Positions 9,030-18,433 of a DNA stretch of 64,000 nucleotides are shown piece by piece. The position numbers were made by a program, and so were the translations under genes. Position 1 is the first letter of the stretch, and each line of letters opens with the position of its first letter. The DNA comes from Candidatus Saccharimonadota bacterium. GTDB taxonomy: Bacteria; Patescibacteriota; Saccharimonadia; Saccharimonadales; Saccharimonadaceae. The stretch is taken from positions 62,001-126,000 of the forward strand of contig CAJPUN010000001.1 in the NCBI GenBank assembly GCA_905373835.1, written 5' to 3'. Below the pieces are notes generated by a model. That model was not told the origin of the DNA and did no database searches. It saw only the letters and a list, made by a program, of their open reading frames with translations.

Positions 9030-9484
9030 GCCGATACCTCCTGGAGAAGCTGGGTTGACACGGTGCCACCAGCCTCAATATCCAGCTGGCGAGCTGTTTC
9101 GCTCTGTGCAGTAATCGTGATCGTTAGGTGATCGGGTGGAACGACCTCTGCCACAGCCTGAGCCCACTCGATGATAGTCACTGTGCGAGGCTCAACAATC
9201 GCCTCAGCCAATTCAAGCTGCATCACCCCTGCATCGCCTAAACGATAAAAATCATAATGCGCAAGCTGGATATCATCGCGCCCATGATACAACCGACTAA
9301 TCGTAAAGGTTGGGCTCTGGATATCATCGGTAATGGCGAGGCCATGCGCGACCCCCTTAACAAGCGTCGTCTTGCCTGCGCCAATATCTCCCACCAGCAC
9401 AATCACCTCACCACCGCGTAACGCCTGGCCGAGGCGCTGCCCAAGTTGTAATGTATCAGCAAGTGATTGACAGATAACACGCAT
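9026..9484 (-). CDS. tsaE: tRNA t6A biosynthesis ATPase TsaE
   Basis: 152 residues with Walker A VGDIGAGKTTLVKGVA, SPTFTISRLYHG, HYDFYRLGD and the IIEWAQ motif of TsaE/YjeE. TsaE is the ATPase that resets the TsaBD complex in N6-threonylcarbamoyladenosine formation at A37 of ANN-decoding tRNAs. First gene of a two-gene operon with tsaB. A TATACT at 9494-9499 lies 9 nt before the ATG, implying a leader of about 3 nt and no ribosome site. Confidence 0.93.
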   Translation of the reverse strand: MRVICQSLADTLQLGQRLGQALRGGEVIVLVGDIGAGKTTLVKGVAHGLAITDDIQSPTFTISRLYHGRDDIQLAHYDFYRLGDAGVMQLELAEAIVEPRTVTIIEWAQAVAEVVPPDHLTITITAQSETARQLDIEAGGTVSTQLLQEVSA

Positions 9485-9583
9485 ACTGGCTCTAGTATAG
9501 CACAGCCTTACCTCCGTTGATACGAATATCGCTCTATCCTCTAGTCAGCATAAGCATAATGAGCTACAATAAGCGTAAGTACT

Positions 9584-11365
9584 ATGCATATATCTGATTC
9601 TACTATCGTCAAACTTCTCGAGCGCAGTGGCGCTGCGACCAGCCAGCAGCTCCAACCACTGGTGAGTGAGGCTGCGTCGTCTAATTTGCGGCTGCAAGAT
9701 ATTGTCTTGCAAAATAACCTCATCGACGAACGTGCTCTCACCAAGCTCTACGCTACCTACGCTGACATCCCTTACATCGAGCCCGATCCGCGTGATATCC
9801 CCTCCGACATCCTCATGCGCATCCCTGAGCGAATCGCGCGCCAGTATAATGCCGTCATCTTCAAGATCGACCCTGATGGGCTCATTCACCTCGCGATGGA
9901 TGACCCAGACGATGTGCAAGCCGTCAACTTCATCGAGAAGGAGATCGGCACCAATACTCGCATCTACATTGCACCGCGCAGCAATATCTTGGAGTGTCTT
10001 GAGGGATACCGCGGCGATGTGACGCAGGAGCTCAAGGAAGTGATCGACATCCAGCGTGAGGATGATGGCTCCAACCAAAAAGTGACCGAAGCAGAGGTAG
10101 CAGAAGACTCACCAATTGCCCAGACCGTTAACCTGCTACTAGAGTATGCCATCCGCAGCAACGCCAGCGATATTCACATCGAGCCCCGCGAGCAATTCGT
10201 GCAGGTGCGCTACCGGATTGATGGTGTCCTTAAAGAAGTGAACCGGCTGCCTAAGAATGTGCTCGGTGCGCTCATCAGCCGCATTAAGATCCTCTCCAAC
10301 CTCAAGATAGACGAACGCCGCGTGCCACAAGACGGCCGCTTTAAGATCAAAGTCGCAGGCAAGCAATATGCCCTGCGCGTCAGCACGCTACCCATCGCTG
10401 ATGGTGAGAAGGTGGTGATGCGTATCCTCGACGAATCCAACCAAGCAGTGACACTCGAGCAGCTCGGCTACTGGGGGCATTCACTAGCCGTTATTAATCA
10501 AGCACTAACCGAGCCCAATGGGATGATCCTCGTAACGGGGCCAACGGGGAGTGGCAAGTCTACCTCGCTCTTCTCTGTCCTTTCGATGCTTAACACACCC
10601 GAGGTCAATATCTCAACCATTGAAGATCCGGTGGAGTATAAGATCCCCGGCGTCAACCAAACCCAAACCAATAGCAAAGCTGGCATGACTTTCGCCAGTG
10701 GTTTGCGCGCTCTGCTGCGCCAAGACCCAAACATTATCATGGTAGGTGAGATCCGCGACGGCGAGACGGCCAACCTTGGCGTCCAAGCTGCCCTAACCGG
10801 TCACTTGGTATTTAGTACACTCCACACCAATAACGCCGCCACTTGTTTGCCGCGCCTACTCGATATGGGGATCGAACCCTTCCTTATCGCCAGTACCGTT
10901 AAGGCCGTGGTAGGCCAGCGCCTGGTGCGCCGTCTCTGTATGAACTGTCGCCAGAGTTATGAACCCAACCAAACAGAGGTAGCAGAAATCGTCCGCCTCT
11001 TCCACCTTGCGCCGGGCCAAAATTTCTATTACATCCACCAGCTTGAGGCCCAGGCGATCGTCCAAAAGGTCGGTGGTGAGACACCCTGGGGCACGACCGA
11101 CACGACCATCGCCGCCCTCTGGCAGCCCAACCCAAATGGCTGCGATGAGTGTAATCACACCGGCTTCAAGGGCCGGGTGGGTATCTACGAAGTCCTCGGC
11201 ACTTCGCGCGAAATCCAAAAGATGATTATCGGCGGCAATACCAGCAACGAAATTCAAGACCAAGCCGTCGCCGAGGGGATGACCACTATGCTCACCGATG
11301 GATTAATAAAAGCAATCCGCGGCAACACCACTGTAGAAGAAGTGCTCCGCGTCACAAAGGAATAA
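9584..11365 (+). CDS. pilB: Type IV pilus assembly ATPase PilB/GspE
   Basis: 593 residues. N-terminal GspE_N-like domain (ATSQQLQPLV...YADIPYIEPDP), then the secretion ATPase with Walker A GPTGSGKST (about 318), the Asp box, Walker B GEIRDGETA and His box STLHTNNA. A zinc tetracysteine made of CMNC (about 452) and CDEC (about 520) is typical of extension ATPases, not the retraction ATPase PilT. It powers pilin polymerisation at the inner membrane. First gene of the pilus cluster; pilC starts 1 nt after its stop. The promoter TACAAT at 9565-9570 leaves only a short leader. Confidence 0.96.
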   Translation: MHISDSTIVKLLERSGAATSQQLQPLVSEAASSNLRLQDIVLQNNLIDERALTKLYATYADIPYIEPDPRDIPSDILMRIPERIARQYNAVIFKIDPDGLIHLAMDDPDDVQAVNFIEKEIGTNTRIYIAPRSNILECLEGYRGDVTQELKEVIDIQREDDGSNQKVTEAEVAEDSPIAQTVNLLLEYAIRSNASDIHIEPREQFVQVRYRIDGVLKEVNRLPKNVLGALISRIKILSNLKIDERRVPQDGRFKIKVAGKQYALRVSTLPIADGEKVVMRILDESNQAVTLEQLGYWGHSLAVINQALTEPNGMILVTGPTGSGKSTSLFSVLSMLNTPEVNISTIEDPVEYKIPGVNQTQTNSKAGMTFASGLRALLRQDPNIIMVGEIRDGETANLGVQAALTGHLVFSTLHTNNAATCLPRLLDMGIEPFLIASTVKAVVGQRLVRRLCMNCRQSYEPNQTEVAEIVRLFHLAPGQNFYYIHQLEAQAIVQKVGGETPWGTTDTTIAALWQPNPNGCDECNHTGFKGRVGIYEVLGTSREIQKMIIGGNTSNEIQDQAVAEGMTTMLTDGLIKAIRGNTTVEEVLRVTKE

Positions 11366-11366
11366 C

Positions 11367-12584
11367 ATGCCACAATTTCGCTACATCGCCATCACCAACA
11401 AAAACGACTCCATCAACGGGACAATCGACGCCCCCGACCGTGCCAGTGCCCTATCTAGCCTAAGCCGCCAAGGCCTGCGACCGATTAGTGCTGAGGAGGT
11501 CAAGCCAAAGCGCACCAGCTTCACCCTTTTTGGTGGTAATAAGGTCAAGAGTGAAGATTTGGTGATGTTTACCCGCCAGCTCAGTGCCATGGTGTCGGCT
11601 GGTGTGCCGCTGCTGCGCACCATGGGTTCGCTGCACGACCATACCAGCAGCAAAGCCCTCCAAATAGTGACAGGTGACCTGCTACGCGATGTTGAGGGCG
11701 GTATGGCACTCGCCGACGCACTCGAAAAGCACCCAGAGACCTTTAATACCGTTTTTATTAACATGGTACGCGCGGGCGAGGCGGCTGGTATCCTTGATGA
11801 CATCCTCAAGCGCCTCGCCATGCAACAAGAAAAAAACGCCAGTATGCGCAAGAAGATCAAAAGCGCCATGACATACCCTACCGTACTCATTGTTATCACT
11901 ATTGCCGCCTTTTTTGGCTTGATGGTCTTTGTTATTCCGCAAATCGGCAGCATTGTGCGCGGCCTCGGTGGGCCAGACGCCAAGCTACCCGCCATTACCG
12001 AGTTTATGCTCGGGCTGAGTGCATTTATCATCCAGTATGGGATCTTTATCATTGCTGCGCTCGGTGCAGGGATATACTTCTTCCGCCGCTATATCAAGAC
12101 ACCAGCAGGCAAGCTCTGGCTCCACACCATCATTCTCAAGATACCAAAAATCAATGATATCATTACCAAGATCGCCGTTGCTCGCTTTGCCCGCACGTTT
12201 TCGGCGTTGATGGGGTCGGGGGTAGCAGTGCTCGAATCACTCCGCGTGACTGCCCGGGCAGTGGGCAACAAAGTCTACGAAAATGCCCTCAATGATGCTG
12301 CTGAGCAAGTCAAAAATGGGCGCAACCTCTCGAGCATCATCGAGAAGAACCCCCTCTTCCCACCCATCGTGGCGCAAATGCTTTCCGTTGGCGAAGAGAC
12401 CGGCCAGACCGACACCGTGCTTGTAAAGGTGGCAGATTATTATGAAGAGGAAGTGGACGTCGCGATTGATGGCATCAGCTCCATTATCGAGCCTGTTATG
12501 ATCGTCATCATGGGCGGCATGGTCGGGCTCATTGCCGCCTCGGTGATGTTGCCAATCTCGAATATGGCAAATCAGATTAAGTAA
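11367..12584 (+). CDS. pilC: Type IV pilus inner membrane platform protein PilC/GspF
   Basis: 405 residues with two T2SSF repeats (first around FTRQLSAMVSAGVPLLRTM, second around FARTFSALMGSGVAVLESL) and three membrane segments at roughly 170-195, 220-240 and 380-400. Platform protein that couples PilB to the pilus base. Translationally linked to pilB. Complete and of normal length. Confidence 0.95.
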   Translation: MPQFRYIAITNKNDSINGTIDAPDRASALSSLSRQGLRPISAEEVKPKRTSFTLFGGNKVKSEDLVMFTRQLSAMVSAGVPLLRTMGSLHDHTSSKALQIVTGDLLRDVEGGMALADALEKHPETFNTVFINMVRAGEAAGILDDILKRLAMQQEKNASMRKKIKSAMTYPTVLIVITIAAFFGLMVFVIPQIGSIVRGLGGPDAKLPAITEFMLGLSAFIIQYGIFIIAALGAGIYFFRRYIKTPAGKLWLHTIILKIPKINDIITKIAVARFARTFSALMGSGVAVLESLRVTARAVGNKVYENALNDAAEQVKNGRNLSSIIEKNPLFPPIVAQMLSVGEETGQTDTVLVKVADYYEEEVDVAIDGISSIIEPVMIVIMGGMVGLIAASVMLPISNMANQIK

Positions 12585-12785
12585 GGCTGGATTCCCTATT
12601 CTCCGTCAGCGTTTCAACCACGCATCAGCTCTTTATCCGATAGCGTGATCTGCCACTGGCCAGCGACCTGTCTTTTTTTGCCATTATCACACCACGAACA
12701 ACAGTCTACCGATCCATGACAATCCTCCTTAAAACGCTAGCGTTTATCATATCGCTTATGCTATAATGACGGAAACGAACGTATC

Positions 12786-13844
12786 ATGGCAAAGTTATTT
12801 TATCGCGACAAACCAATCATCGGTCTCGACATTAGTCAGACAGGCATCAAAATCATGTCGATCGACCCCAAGCGCTGGCTCGTGCTAGGCTATGGTTCGC
12901 TCGACCTCGACCCCAAGGAAGTCCAAACGTCCCTCGACAACCCTGATGACTCCTACCTGGCCGAGCGCCTCAGCTCGCTCATCAACGAACATCTCATTGG
13001 TAACCTTGGCAGCGATCACGTAGTGATTGGTGTGCCAACCAGCCGCACCTACTCGCGCACCTTCATGATCCCAGCCAAAGAAGCAGCGCACCTCGATGGC
13101 GCTATCCAGGTGGAGGTCGATCAGTACATCCCCTTGCCGCTCGATTCGCTCTATGTTGATTATGAAGTGATCGAGCACACCAAAGAGCAGCTCAACGTTG
13201 TGATGTCAGCCGTGCCTAAGCAGCTGGTCGACGCTTGTTTGCAAGCAGCCGAAGCGGTGGGACTCGTGCCAGTAGTTGTTGAGCCTAATATCAACGCTAT
13301 TGCACGCGTGCTCGACAGCGCTGATGCTGGCAACCTTCTCACACTCGTCGTCGATATTGGCCCAGCGAGTACCGATATCGCTGTGCTGGATAAAAGCGCC
13401 GTCCGCCTCACTGGTGGAGTGGCAATTGGCGGTAATACCTTCACTATCGACATCTCGAAGCATCTCAACATCACACTCGAGAATGCCCACCAGCTCAAAG
13501 TGCTTAATGGCCTCTCTCCTGGGCCGCGCCAAGCTGGCATCACCGAGGCACTCAAACCAAGCCTCAAGCGCATCAGCACCGAAATTCGCAAGGTGATCCG
13601 CTATTATAACGACCGGATTGGCGATGAACGTAAGATCGAGCAGATCGTCATCGTCGGTGGTGGTAGCAATGTGCCGGGTATGGGTGACTTCTTCACCAAC
13701 GACCTCGTCATGCCAGTGCGCGTCGTCAATCCATGGCAAAAGCTCGACTTTGGCAAACTCCAGCAGCCCCAAAAGCAGTTTCGGCCACGGTATATCAGTG
13801 TTGCAGGCTTGGCCAGCCTTAGTAGTGGGGAGATTTGGAAATGA
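12786..13844 (+). CDS. pilM: Type IV pilus assembly protein PilM
   Basis: 352 residues of the actin-like PilM/EutJ fold: N-terminal IIGLDISQTGIKIMSID, E-V-D-Q-Y-I-P-L-P-L in the SHS2 insert, DIGPASTDIAVL and the C-terminal IVIVGGGSNVPGM. Cytoplasmic protein that binds the N-terminus of PilN and transmits to PilB. Promoter TATAAT at 12762-12767 with an 11-12 nt leader. Starts a second pilus operon, 200 nt after pilC. Confidence 0.94.
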   Translation: MAKLFYRDKPIIGLDISQTGIKIMSIDPKRWLVLGYGSLDLDPKEVQTSLDNPDDSYLAERLSSLINEHLIGNLGSDHVVIGVPTSRTYSRTFMIPAKEAAHLDGAIQVEVDQYIPLPLDSLYVDYEVIEHTKEQLNVVMSAVPKQLVDACLQAAEAVGLVPVVVEPNINAIARVLDSADAGNLLTLVVDIGPASTDIAVLDKSAVRLTGGVAIGGNTFTIDISKHLNITLENAHQLKVLNGLSPGPRQAGITEALKPSLKRISTEIRKVIRYYNDRIGDERKIEQIVIVGGGSNVPGMGDFFTNDLVMPVRVVNPWQKLDFGKLQQPQKQFRPRYISVAGLASLSSGEIWK

Positions 13845-14398
13845 TTAATCTATTGCCACCAGCGTATAAAAAACAACTCGCTGCGAGCCGCACCAACACC
13901 TTACTGCGCCGCTATGTCGTGCTGCTGTTTGTCTTGGTCTTTGTTGTTTTGGCTGAGATTGGCGGCGTGTATTTCTTCATCGCAACCGAGCGGGGCCGCA
14001 ACCAAGCTGCCGTGGAGCGCAACCACAACAAAACTGCCGAGTACGCTACCGTCAAGCGCGAAGCCACTGAATTCAAAGCCAACCTCACTACTGCCAAAGC
14101 CATCCTCGACCAACAAGTATCGTACACCCGCCTCATCAAGCTCATTGCCGACCGCCTCCCGCCCAACGTTATCATTGAGCAGCTCAACATCGATCCAACC
14201 ACCTTTGGCACCCCCACCACGCTGAGTATTCGTGCCAAAGGCTACAACGATGCTATTGCTCTGCGCAACCGCCTCAACGACTCCGCCATATTTTCCAGTG
14301 TCAGCTTCCAATCCATCACCCTGCAAGAAAAAGACGCTGGTAGCTACCCCTACACCTCAACCTACAGTGTCACATTCAAGAAAGGAATCGGCCAATAA
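13841..14398 (+). CDS. pilN: PilN-like pilus alignment protein
   Basis: 185 residues starting MINLLPPAYKKQ, the conserved PilN N-terminus that binds PilM, then one membrane helix (about 25-50), a coiled region and a small ferredoxin-like periplasmic domain. ATG 13841 overlaps the pilM stop (ATGA), and GGGGAG precedes it. Family membership is clear from the N-terminus and position. Confidence 0.9.
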   Translation: MINLLPPAYKKQLAASRTNTLLRRYVVLLFVLVFVVLAEIGGVYFFIATERGRNQAAVERNHNKTAEYATVKREATEFKANLTTAKAILDQQVSYTRLIKLIADRLPPNVIIEQLNIDPTTFGTPTTLSIRAKGYNDAIALRNRLNDSAIFSSVSFQSITLQEKDAGSYPYTSTYSVTFKKGIGQ

Positions 14399-15039
14399 TG
14401 AGTAAAAAATTTACCCTAACGGCGACAAATCTCCGCATCATCCTTGCGGTGTCGCTCGTGGTCATTACTGCAATTGGAGCTGGTGGCTTTGCCCTGGCCT
14501 ACAACTGGCTTGATGGCTTTGCGGCCGATGCCAGCACTGTCGCCTCGCACGCTGCTGCCAGTGAGTCTGAGCTGCAAGAGCTTTCCCAAACCGAAAAGAT
14601 GCTCAAAACGCAACATCATGCCGTCGAGCGCGCCTCCAAGATCGCTGCCGAGAGCAAAAGCTACCAATATCAAGATCAGATCATCAACGACCTCAACGAC
14701 TTTGCCCGCAAGGCCGGCATCACCATCTCAGATATCACCTTTGCTGACGACAACGCCAAGGGTGGCTCATCGAGTAGTTCGTCAAGCAGTTCATCGAGTA
14801 GCAACAAGACAGGCACATCCCTTCCTGCGATTGCCGGACTCAAAGCCACCACCGCCTCTGTTACCGTCAAGAACCCCGTCGAGTATCGCAAGCTCCTTAC
14901 CTTCATGTACTTGGTGGAGCAAAGCCTGACGAAGATGCGCATCGCCAATGTTGACCTCTCGCGCAGCACCGCTCAAGGCCAGGCACCCGATAGTATCACT
15001 AGCAACACATTAACCATCGAGGTATATCTCCGATCATGA
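14398..15039 (+). CDS. pilO: PilO-like pilus alignment protein with poly-serine linker
   Basis: 213 residues: short cytoplasmic tail, membrane helix at about 10-35, coiled coil, then a PilO-type ferredoxin-like region (TVKNPVEYRKLLTFMYLVEQS). A tract of twelve serines (about residues 123-134) sits between two structured parts; its codons are mixed TCA/TCG/AGT/AGC, so it is selected as a linker, not a slippage tract. Start overlaps the pilN stop by 1 nt (TAATG). Confidence 0.82.
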   Translation: MSKKFTLTATNLRIILAVSLVVITAIGAGGFALAYNWLDGFAADASTVASHAAASESELQELSQTEKMLKTQHHAVERASKIAAESKSYQYQDQIINDLNDFARKAGITISDITFADDNAKGGSSSSSSSSSSSSNKTGTSLPAIAGLKATTASVTVKNPVEYRKLLTFMYLVEQSLTKMRIANVDLSRSTAQGQAPDSITSNTLTIEVYLRS

Positions 15040-15320
15040 ACAGCGATCTCTCACTCGCCGCGCTTGGGCGCGCCAGTAGCAAATTTCTCCACCGCTACCA
15101 CATTATTCTCTTCGTCATTATCGCCTTTGGCGGCCTAGCGGTTACTACCTTCTTGCTCAATACCACCATCTCCAAAGCGTCAGAGGCTGCACCACCCCAG
15201 CCTGCCAATGGCATCGACCAAACCACCATCAAAAAAATCGAGCAACTCAAAACCGCCAGCGAGTCAGACCAAAGCGCCAGCCAACTGCCGATTAGCTCGC
15301 GTAACCCATTTGTCGAGTAA
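15036..15320 (+). CDS. Small PilP-like pilus operon protein
   Basis: 94 residues: short N-terminus, membrane segment around 22-44 (YHIILFVIIAFGGLAVTTFLL), a flexible Pro/Ala/Gln-rich region and a terminal SSRNPFVE. PilP proteins carry an R-D/N-P-F motif after a disordered linker, so this may be a PilP that lost its beta domain. ATG overlaps the pilO stop by 4 nt. The assignment rests on position and the RNPF motif. Confidence 0.6.
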   Translation: MNSDLSLAALGRASSKFLHRYHIILFVIIAFGGLAVTTFLLNTTISKASEAAPPQPANGIDQTTIKKIEQLKTASESDQSASQLPISSRNPFVE

Positions 15321-15361
15321 CATTTTGCGCAGCCGCAGTGGAGCTTTTTGCGGCGCAATGC

Positions 15362-15367
15362 TATACT
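15362..15367 (+). promoter_or_regulatory. -10 element of PRC-barrel gene
   Basis: TATACT, then ACACAT, then ATG 15374: 6-nt gap, so a leaderless start is predicted. Confidence 0.65.
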
Positions 15368-15373
15368 ACACAT

Positions 15374-15976
15374 ATGATACTGCTCGGATCTGCACTCGCC
15401 AACTATCCTGTCATGAGCTTACAAATGGGCGGTAAAGTTGGCAGCCTCGCGCAGCCGCTTGTCGATCCAGCCACTCTAGCCATCGTTGCCTACACTGTGG
15501 ATGGCTCATTCGCTAACGACACAACCATGCTGCTCCGCCTCGCTGATGTGCGTGAGATGAGTGAACTCGGCATGATCATCGACTCTGTCGACGAACTCAT
15601 CACCCCCACCGACGTCATCAAGATCCAGCGCCTCTACGAGCTCAAGTTTCACCTTTTGGGCATGCCTGTCCAAGACAAGCGCGGGCGGCGCCTGGGCAAG
15701 ATTAGCGACTATACGATCGAGACGGGTAATTTTGTCATCCAGCAGCTCATCGTCCGGCGCTCGTGGCTCCACCGCCTCAATGATGCTGAGCTAGTTATCC
15801 ATCGGTCACAAATTATCGAGATCAATAACGACGCTATCATCGTCCAATCGCAGGCTGAGACCAAAAAACCCGAGCAAAAGGCCACCCAACCAGCTATGAG
15901 TAGTGGCGAATACGTCAACCCCTTCCGTAAGCCATCGCAAGCCCGAGAGTCAATCAAGAGCGACGAGCGTCGCTAA
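15374..15976 (+). CDS. PRC-barrel domain protein
   Basis: 200 residues. Two PRC-barrel-like halves: an N-terminal one (GGKVGSLAQPLVDPATLAIVAYTVD) and a second (GMPVQDKRGRRLGKISDYTIETGNFVIQQLIVRRSW), then a Glu/Lys-rich tail that is probably disordered. PRC barrels occur in RimM and in photosystem or sporulation adaptors and act as protein- or RNA-binding modules. Lies between the pilus operon and recX; no role in piliation is proved. Confidence 0.7.
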   Translation: MILLGSALANYPVMSLQMGGKVGSLAQPLVDPATLAIVAYTVDGSFANDTTMLLRLADVREMSELGMIIDSVDELITPTDVIKIQRLYELKFHLLGMPVQDKRGRRLGKISDYTIETGNFVIQQLIVRRSWLHRLNDAELVIHRSQIIEINNDAIIVQSQAETKKPEQKATQPAMSSGEYVNPFRKPSQARESIKSDERR

Positions 15977-15980
15977 CATA

Positions 15981-16652
15981 TCAGTATTCATCACCCGCCA
16001 ACGCGGCTCGGATGTCATCATAGGCAAAACCCTGGCGCAAGAGATACGCGATAAGCTTTTGCTCGTCTGGGTAGCGGGGGCGTTTTTTGGCAATCACCTT
16101 AGCTAGCTCGTCTTCATCAGTCCGCCTCGACTGCGCTAATGCTTGGTGTATCACCTCCGGTGCAACGCCCTTAGCACGTAGCTCTGCCTCCAGCTTGCGG
16201 CGCGACACACCCTTACTCTGGTGGCGATTCTCCACCCACCACTGGGCAAATGCCTCATCATCGATATGACCACGCTGCTCAAGGCGCGCAAACACCCGTT
16301 GCACAACCGCTAGGGAAGCACCAGGCTTCTCAACCAGCGTGCCAGTTTTGCGTTGTTTATATTTGCGTGGCAGTGTTTTGCGCTGGAGATAGTCGCGGAT
16401 TTCGCGGGCACTGTGCGGCCGCATCAGGGTGTGTTCGAGCGCCCGCGCGTAGAGCTTACCAAACTCCCCCTCGCGGTGCAGTTCAGCCAGCTCGGCTTCA
16501 GTCAGTACCCGCCCCACCTTCACACCACAATCCACTACCTGCGCCACATCAAGGCTAAAATCGTACTTACCATCGATGAATACATTCACCCGATCAGCAT
16601 TCCGCACCTGCGCTGTGAGCGCAGTGATGGTGTAGGTTTTTTCTGTCGGCAT
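15981..16652 (-). CDS. recX: Regulatory protein RecX
   Basis: 223 residues. RecX repeats are visible: ARALEHTLMRPHSAREIRDYL, VFARLEQRGHIDDEAFAQWWVENR, GVSRRKLEAELRAKGV and QKLIAYLLRQGFAYDDIRAAL. RecX binds RecA filaments and limits recombinase activity. It has its own leaderless-type promoter and is not co-transcribed with recA, which lies 3.8 kb upstream on the same strand. Convergent with the PRC-barrel gene. Confidence 0.88.
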   Translation of the reverse strand: MPTEKTYTITALTAQVRNADRVNVFIDGKYDFSLDVAQVVDCGVKVGRVLTEAELAELHREGEFGKLYARALEHTLMRPHSAREIRDYLQRKTLPRKYKQRKTGTLVEKPGASLAVVQRVFARLEQRGHIDDEAFAQWWVENRHQSKGVSRRKLEAELRAKGVAPEVIHQALAQSRRTDEDELAKVIAKKRPRYPDEQKLIAYLLRQGFAYDDIRAALAGDEY

Positions 16653-16658
16653 GTATGT

Positions 16659-16664
16659 ATTATA
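16659..16664 (-). promoter_or_regulatory. -10 element of recX
   Basis: TATAAT on the minus strand, 6 nt (ACATAC) before the recX ATG. Confidence 0.65.
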
Positions 16665-16725
16665 TGCAAATTTATTTAGTCATGCCACCCAGCTTTCTCT
16701 CTAGAAATGAGCTGTGCCACCCCCA

Positions 16726-17754
16726 CTACTGAAATGCTTTGAGATAGATATTATATGCTTCATCAATGAAGACAGCTTTATTGGTACGAAAAGTTGATTG
16801 ATCGCTATTTATTTCTTCAACTCTCTCGCCATCAGAAACAAACTCTATTTTCTCTACTGGTACCATATCCCCAATCATAACAGTTGGCCGGCGTGTCTGC
16901 TCATCTCGAGCGGGGGATACATCAACAACATAAAACGTATTCTCTTGGTCATACCCTCCATTAGCAAGCAGTTTATTAGCATTATCGTAGGCAAGAAAAG
17001 CTCTCATACTATTAATTGGTTCGTATACTGTGTATACACCCGCTGGACTAACCTTTCTTAGCTTAAAATCAGATATATCTTTGTACCAAAAATTCTTGCA
17101 CTCATCAAAGAACATACAAATGACGTCATCTCGCGTGAACGCTGGAGTCTTATCAGAGTTCTCTCGCAGTTTATCATCCCACGCTCTCACTCCAAGGCCA
17201 CTAATTGGGTTATACCACGCATATACACCTTCATCAAAATAACTAGTGATGATATCGCTACTCTCTGTGACAATCACCTCGCGAACCGCATCACCCAAGC
17301 ACCCCAGCATGATCCCCTTGCCAGTTCTATCAACAATCTCTGCATTATTACCCATAGACGGCTCCTCATAGTCCATCCGTGGGCAGACCAGCAGCAGCTT
17401 GTCGCCAATCGGCTGAACGTAGCGAAAATTAATAAAACGCCGGCCAAGGTCAAGGTGTGTTACCTGTTTAACCGCCTCTTTCTCCCAATCAATGACAAAT
17501 TTAAGAACCGAAAAGACACTATCTACCTTGATTTCTGTAAAACAAGCCCACCCATCTCTCCTTGGAATATTACTCGAGAGCAAAACATAGAGATGATTAT
17601 CATAGCCAAGCTGCATGCTACATATTTCTGTCGTCTTGTGTCCGTACTCTTTGAGTATCTCGCGCAGATTCGCTACGCGCGTTATATCAATCTGCGTCGT
17701 GGGAAGTGCATCTAGCACCCTACTTTCGTCTTTTAAGTCATCATTTTCAGTCAT
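16726..17754 (-). CDS. Unknown protein, probable beta-propeller
   Basis: 342 residues from ATG 17754, which overlaps the upstream stop (ATGA) and follows GAGGAG. Repeating beta-rich segments such as LGYDNHLYVLLSS, QPIGDKLLLVCPR, SYFDEGVYAWYNPISGLGVRAWD, FRAFLAYDNANKLLANGGYDQ-like stretches and DNANKLLANGG suggest a propeller. No signal peptide, so it should be cytoplasmic. AT-richer than its neighbours. Last gene downstream of recA on this strand. Function unknown. Confidence 0.65.
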   Translation of the reverse strand: MTENDDLKDESRVLDALPTTQIDITRVANLREILKEYGHKTTEICSMQLGYDNHLYVLLSSNIPRRDGWACFTEIKVDSVFSVLKFVIDWEKEAVKQVTHLDLGRRFINFRYVQPIGDKLLLVCPRMDYEEPSMGNNAEIVDRTGKGIMLGCLGDAVREVIVTESSDIITSYFDEGVYAWYNPISGLGVRAWDDKLRENSDKTPAFTRDDVICMFFDECKNFWYKDISDFKLRKVSPAGVYTVYEPINSMRAFLAYDNANKLLANGGYDQENTFYVVDVSPARDEQTRRPTVMIGDMVPVEKIEFVSDGERVEEINSDQSTFRTNKAVFIDEAYNIYLKAFQ

Positions 17755-18365
17755 TTCTTCTCCTCTCTTAAACAAATCTCTACCAGCTCTGGAAACGCTC
17801 GTGTCTGCATTGCACTGAAGGTGAAGTGGCCATGGTCGACAAATCGATGGTAGCGTAGCTGGGGTAGCTCACGGCGGAGTTTTGCCGTGGAGCTTTGTAG
17901 ATGTGGGTAGTCGTCGGTAGAGTAGAGCACATCAATGCCGTGCACTGCTTTGCGGTCTATCTGGCGGTCGAGCGCAAAGCGAAAGAAATCTCCTGCCTCT
18001 CCCTCAACATCCAGCCACGGTGCCACCAGTACGACCCGGCCAACACGGTAATTTCCCTCACTCAGCCAACGAAGCAAAAAGCCACCACCACAGCTATGGC
18101 CCACTAGCAGCGTACGCTCATCCACTGGCAGATGGGTAAATTCTTGGCACCACACCTCATAGCGTGGCTCGTATGGGCGAGGCATCTCGGGTGTTTGCGT
18201 CAGTATCCCACGTATCAAGAGTTGTTGCTGAAGCCAAGGCAGCCAGTGTGAGTTGCTTGTACTATCAACCGTAGGGTTATGATATTTATTAAAGCTTCGC
18301 CGCCCATGGAGGATGATTGCACGAGTAACCGGAGTGTCGTTTCTGTAGTGGTTTTCGATATCCAT
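17751..18365 (-). CDS. RBBP9/YdeN-like serine hydrolase
   Basis: 204 residues of the alpha/beta hydrolase fold: AIILHGRRS near the N-terminus, nucleophile elbow VGHSCGGGFLLRWL, LVAPWLDVEG, a likely acid in STDDYPH, and the terminal His in DHGHFTF. Size and motifs match the RBBP9/YdeN group of small serine hydrolases with poorly known substrates. Overlaps the following propeller gene by 4 nt. Confidence 0.82.
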   Translation of the reverse strand: MDIENHYRNDTPVTRAIILHGRRSFNKYHNPTVDSTSNSHWLPWLQQQLLIRGILTQTPEMPRPYEPRYEVWCQEFTHLPVDERTLLVGHSCGGGFLLRWLSEGNYRVGRVVLVAPWLDVEGEAGDFFRFALDRQIDRKAVHGIDVLYSTDDYPHLQSSTAKLRRELPQLRYHRFVDHGHFTFSAMQTRAFPELVEICLREEKK

Positions 18366-18433
18366 GCTTTATTTTTACTCCTCTGGTGTAGACTCTAGAC
18401 TCGTTGCCTTGGTCTTTGGTCTCTACCCCTATT

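Noticed and set aside
9545..10078. 177-codon open frame on the minus strand
   Set aside because: Antisense to the 5' part of pilB, which has unambiguous ATPase motifs.
11381..12052. 223-codon open frame on the minus strand
   Set aside because: Antisense to pilC; no protein family features.
14763..14802. Poly-serine tract in pilO as a phase-variable microsatellite
   Set aside because: The serine codons are mixed (TCA, TCG, AGT, AGC), so there is no perfect short repeat to slip.
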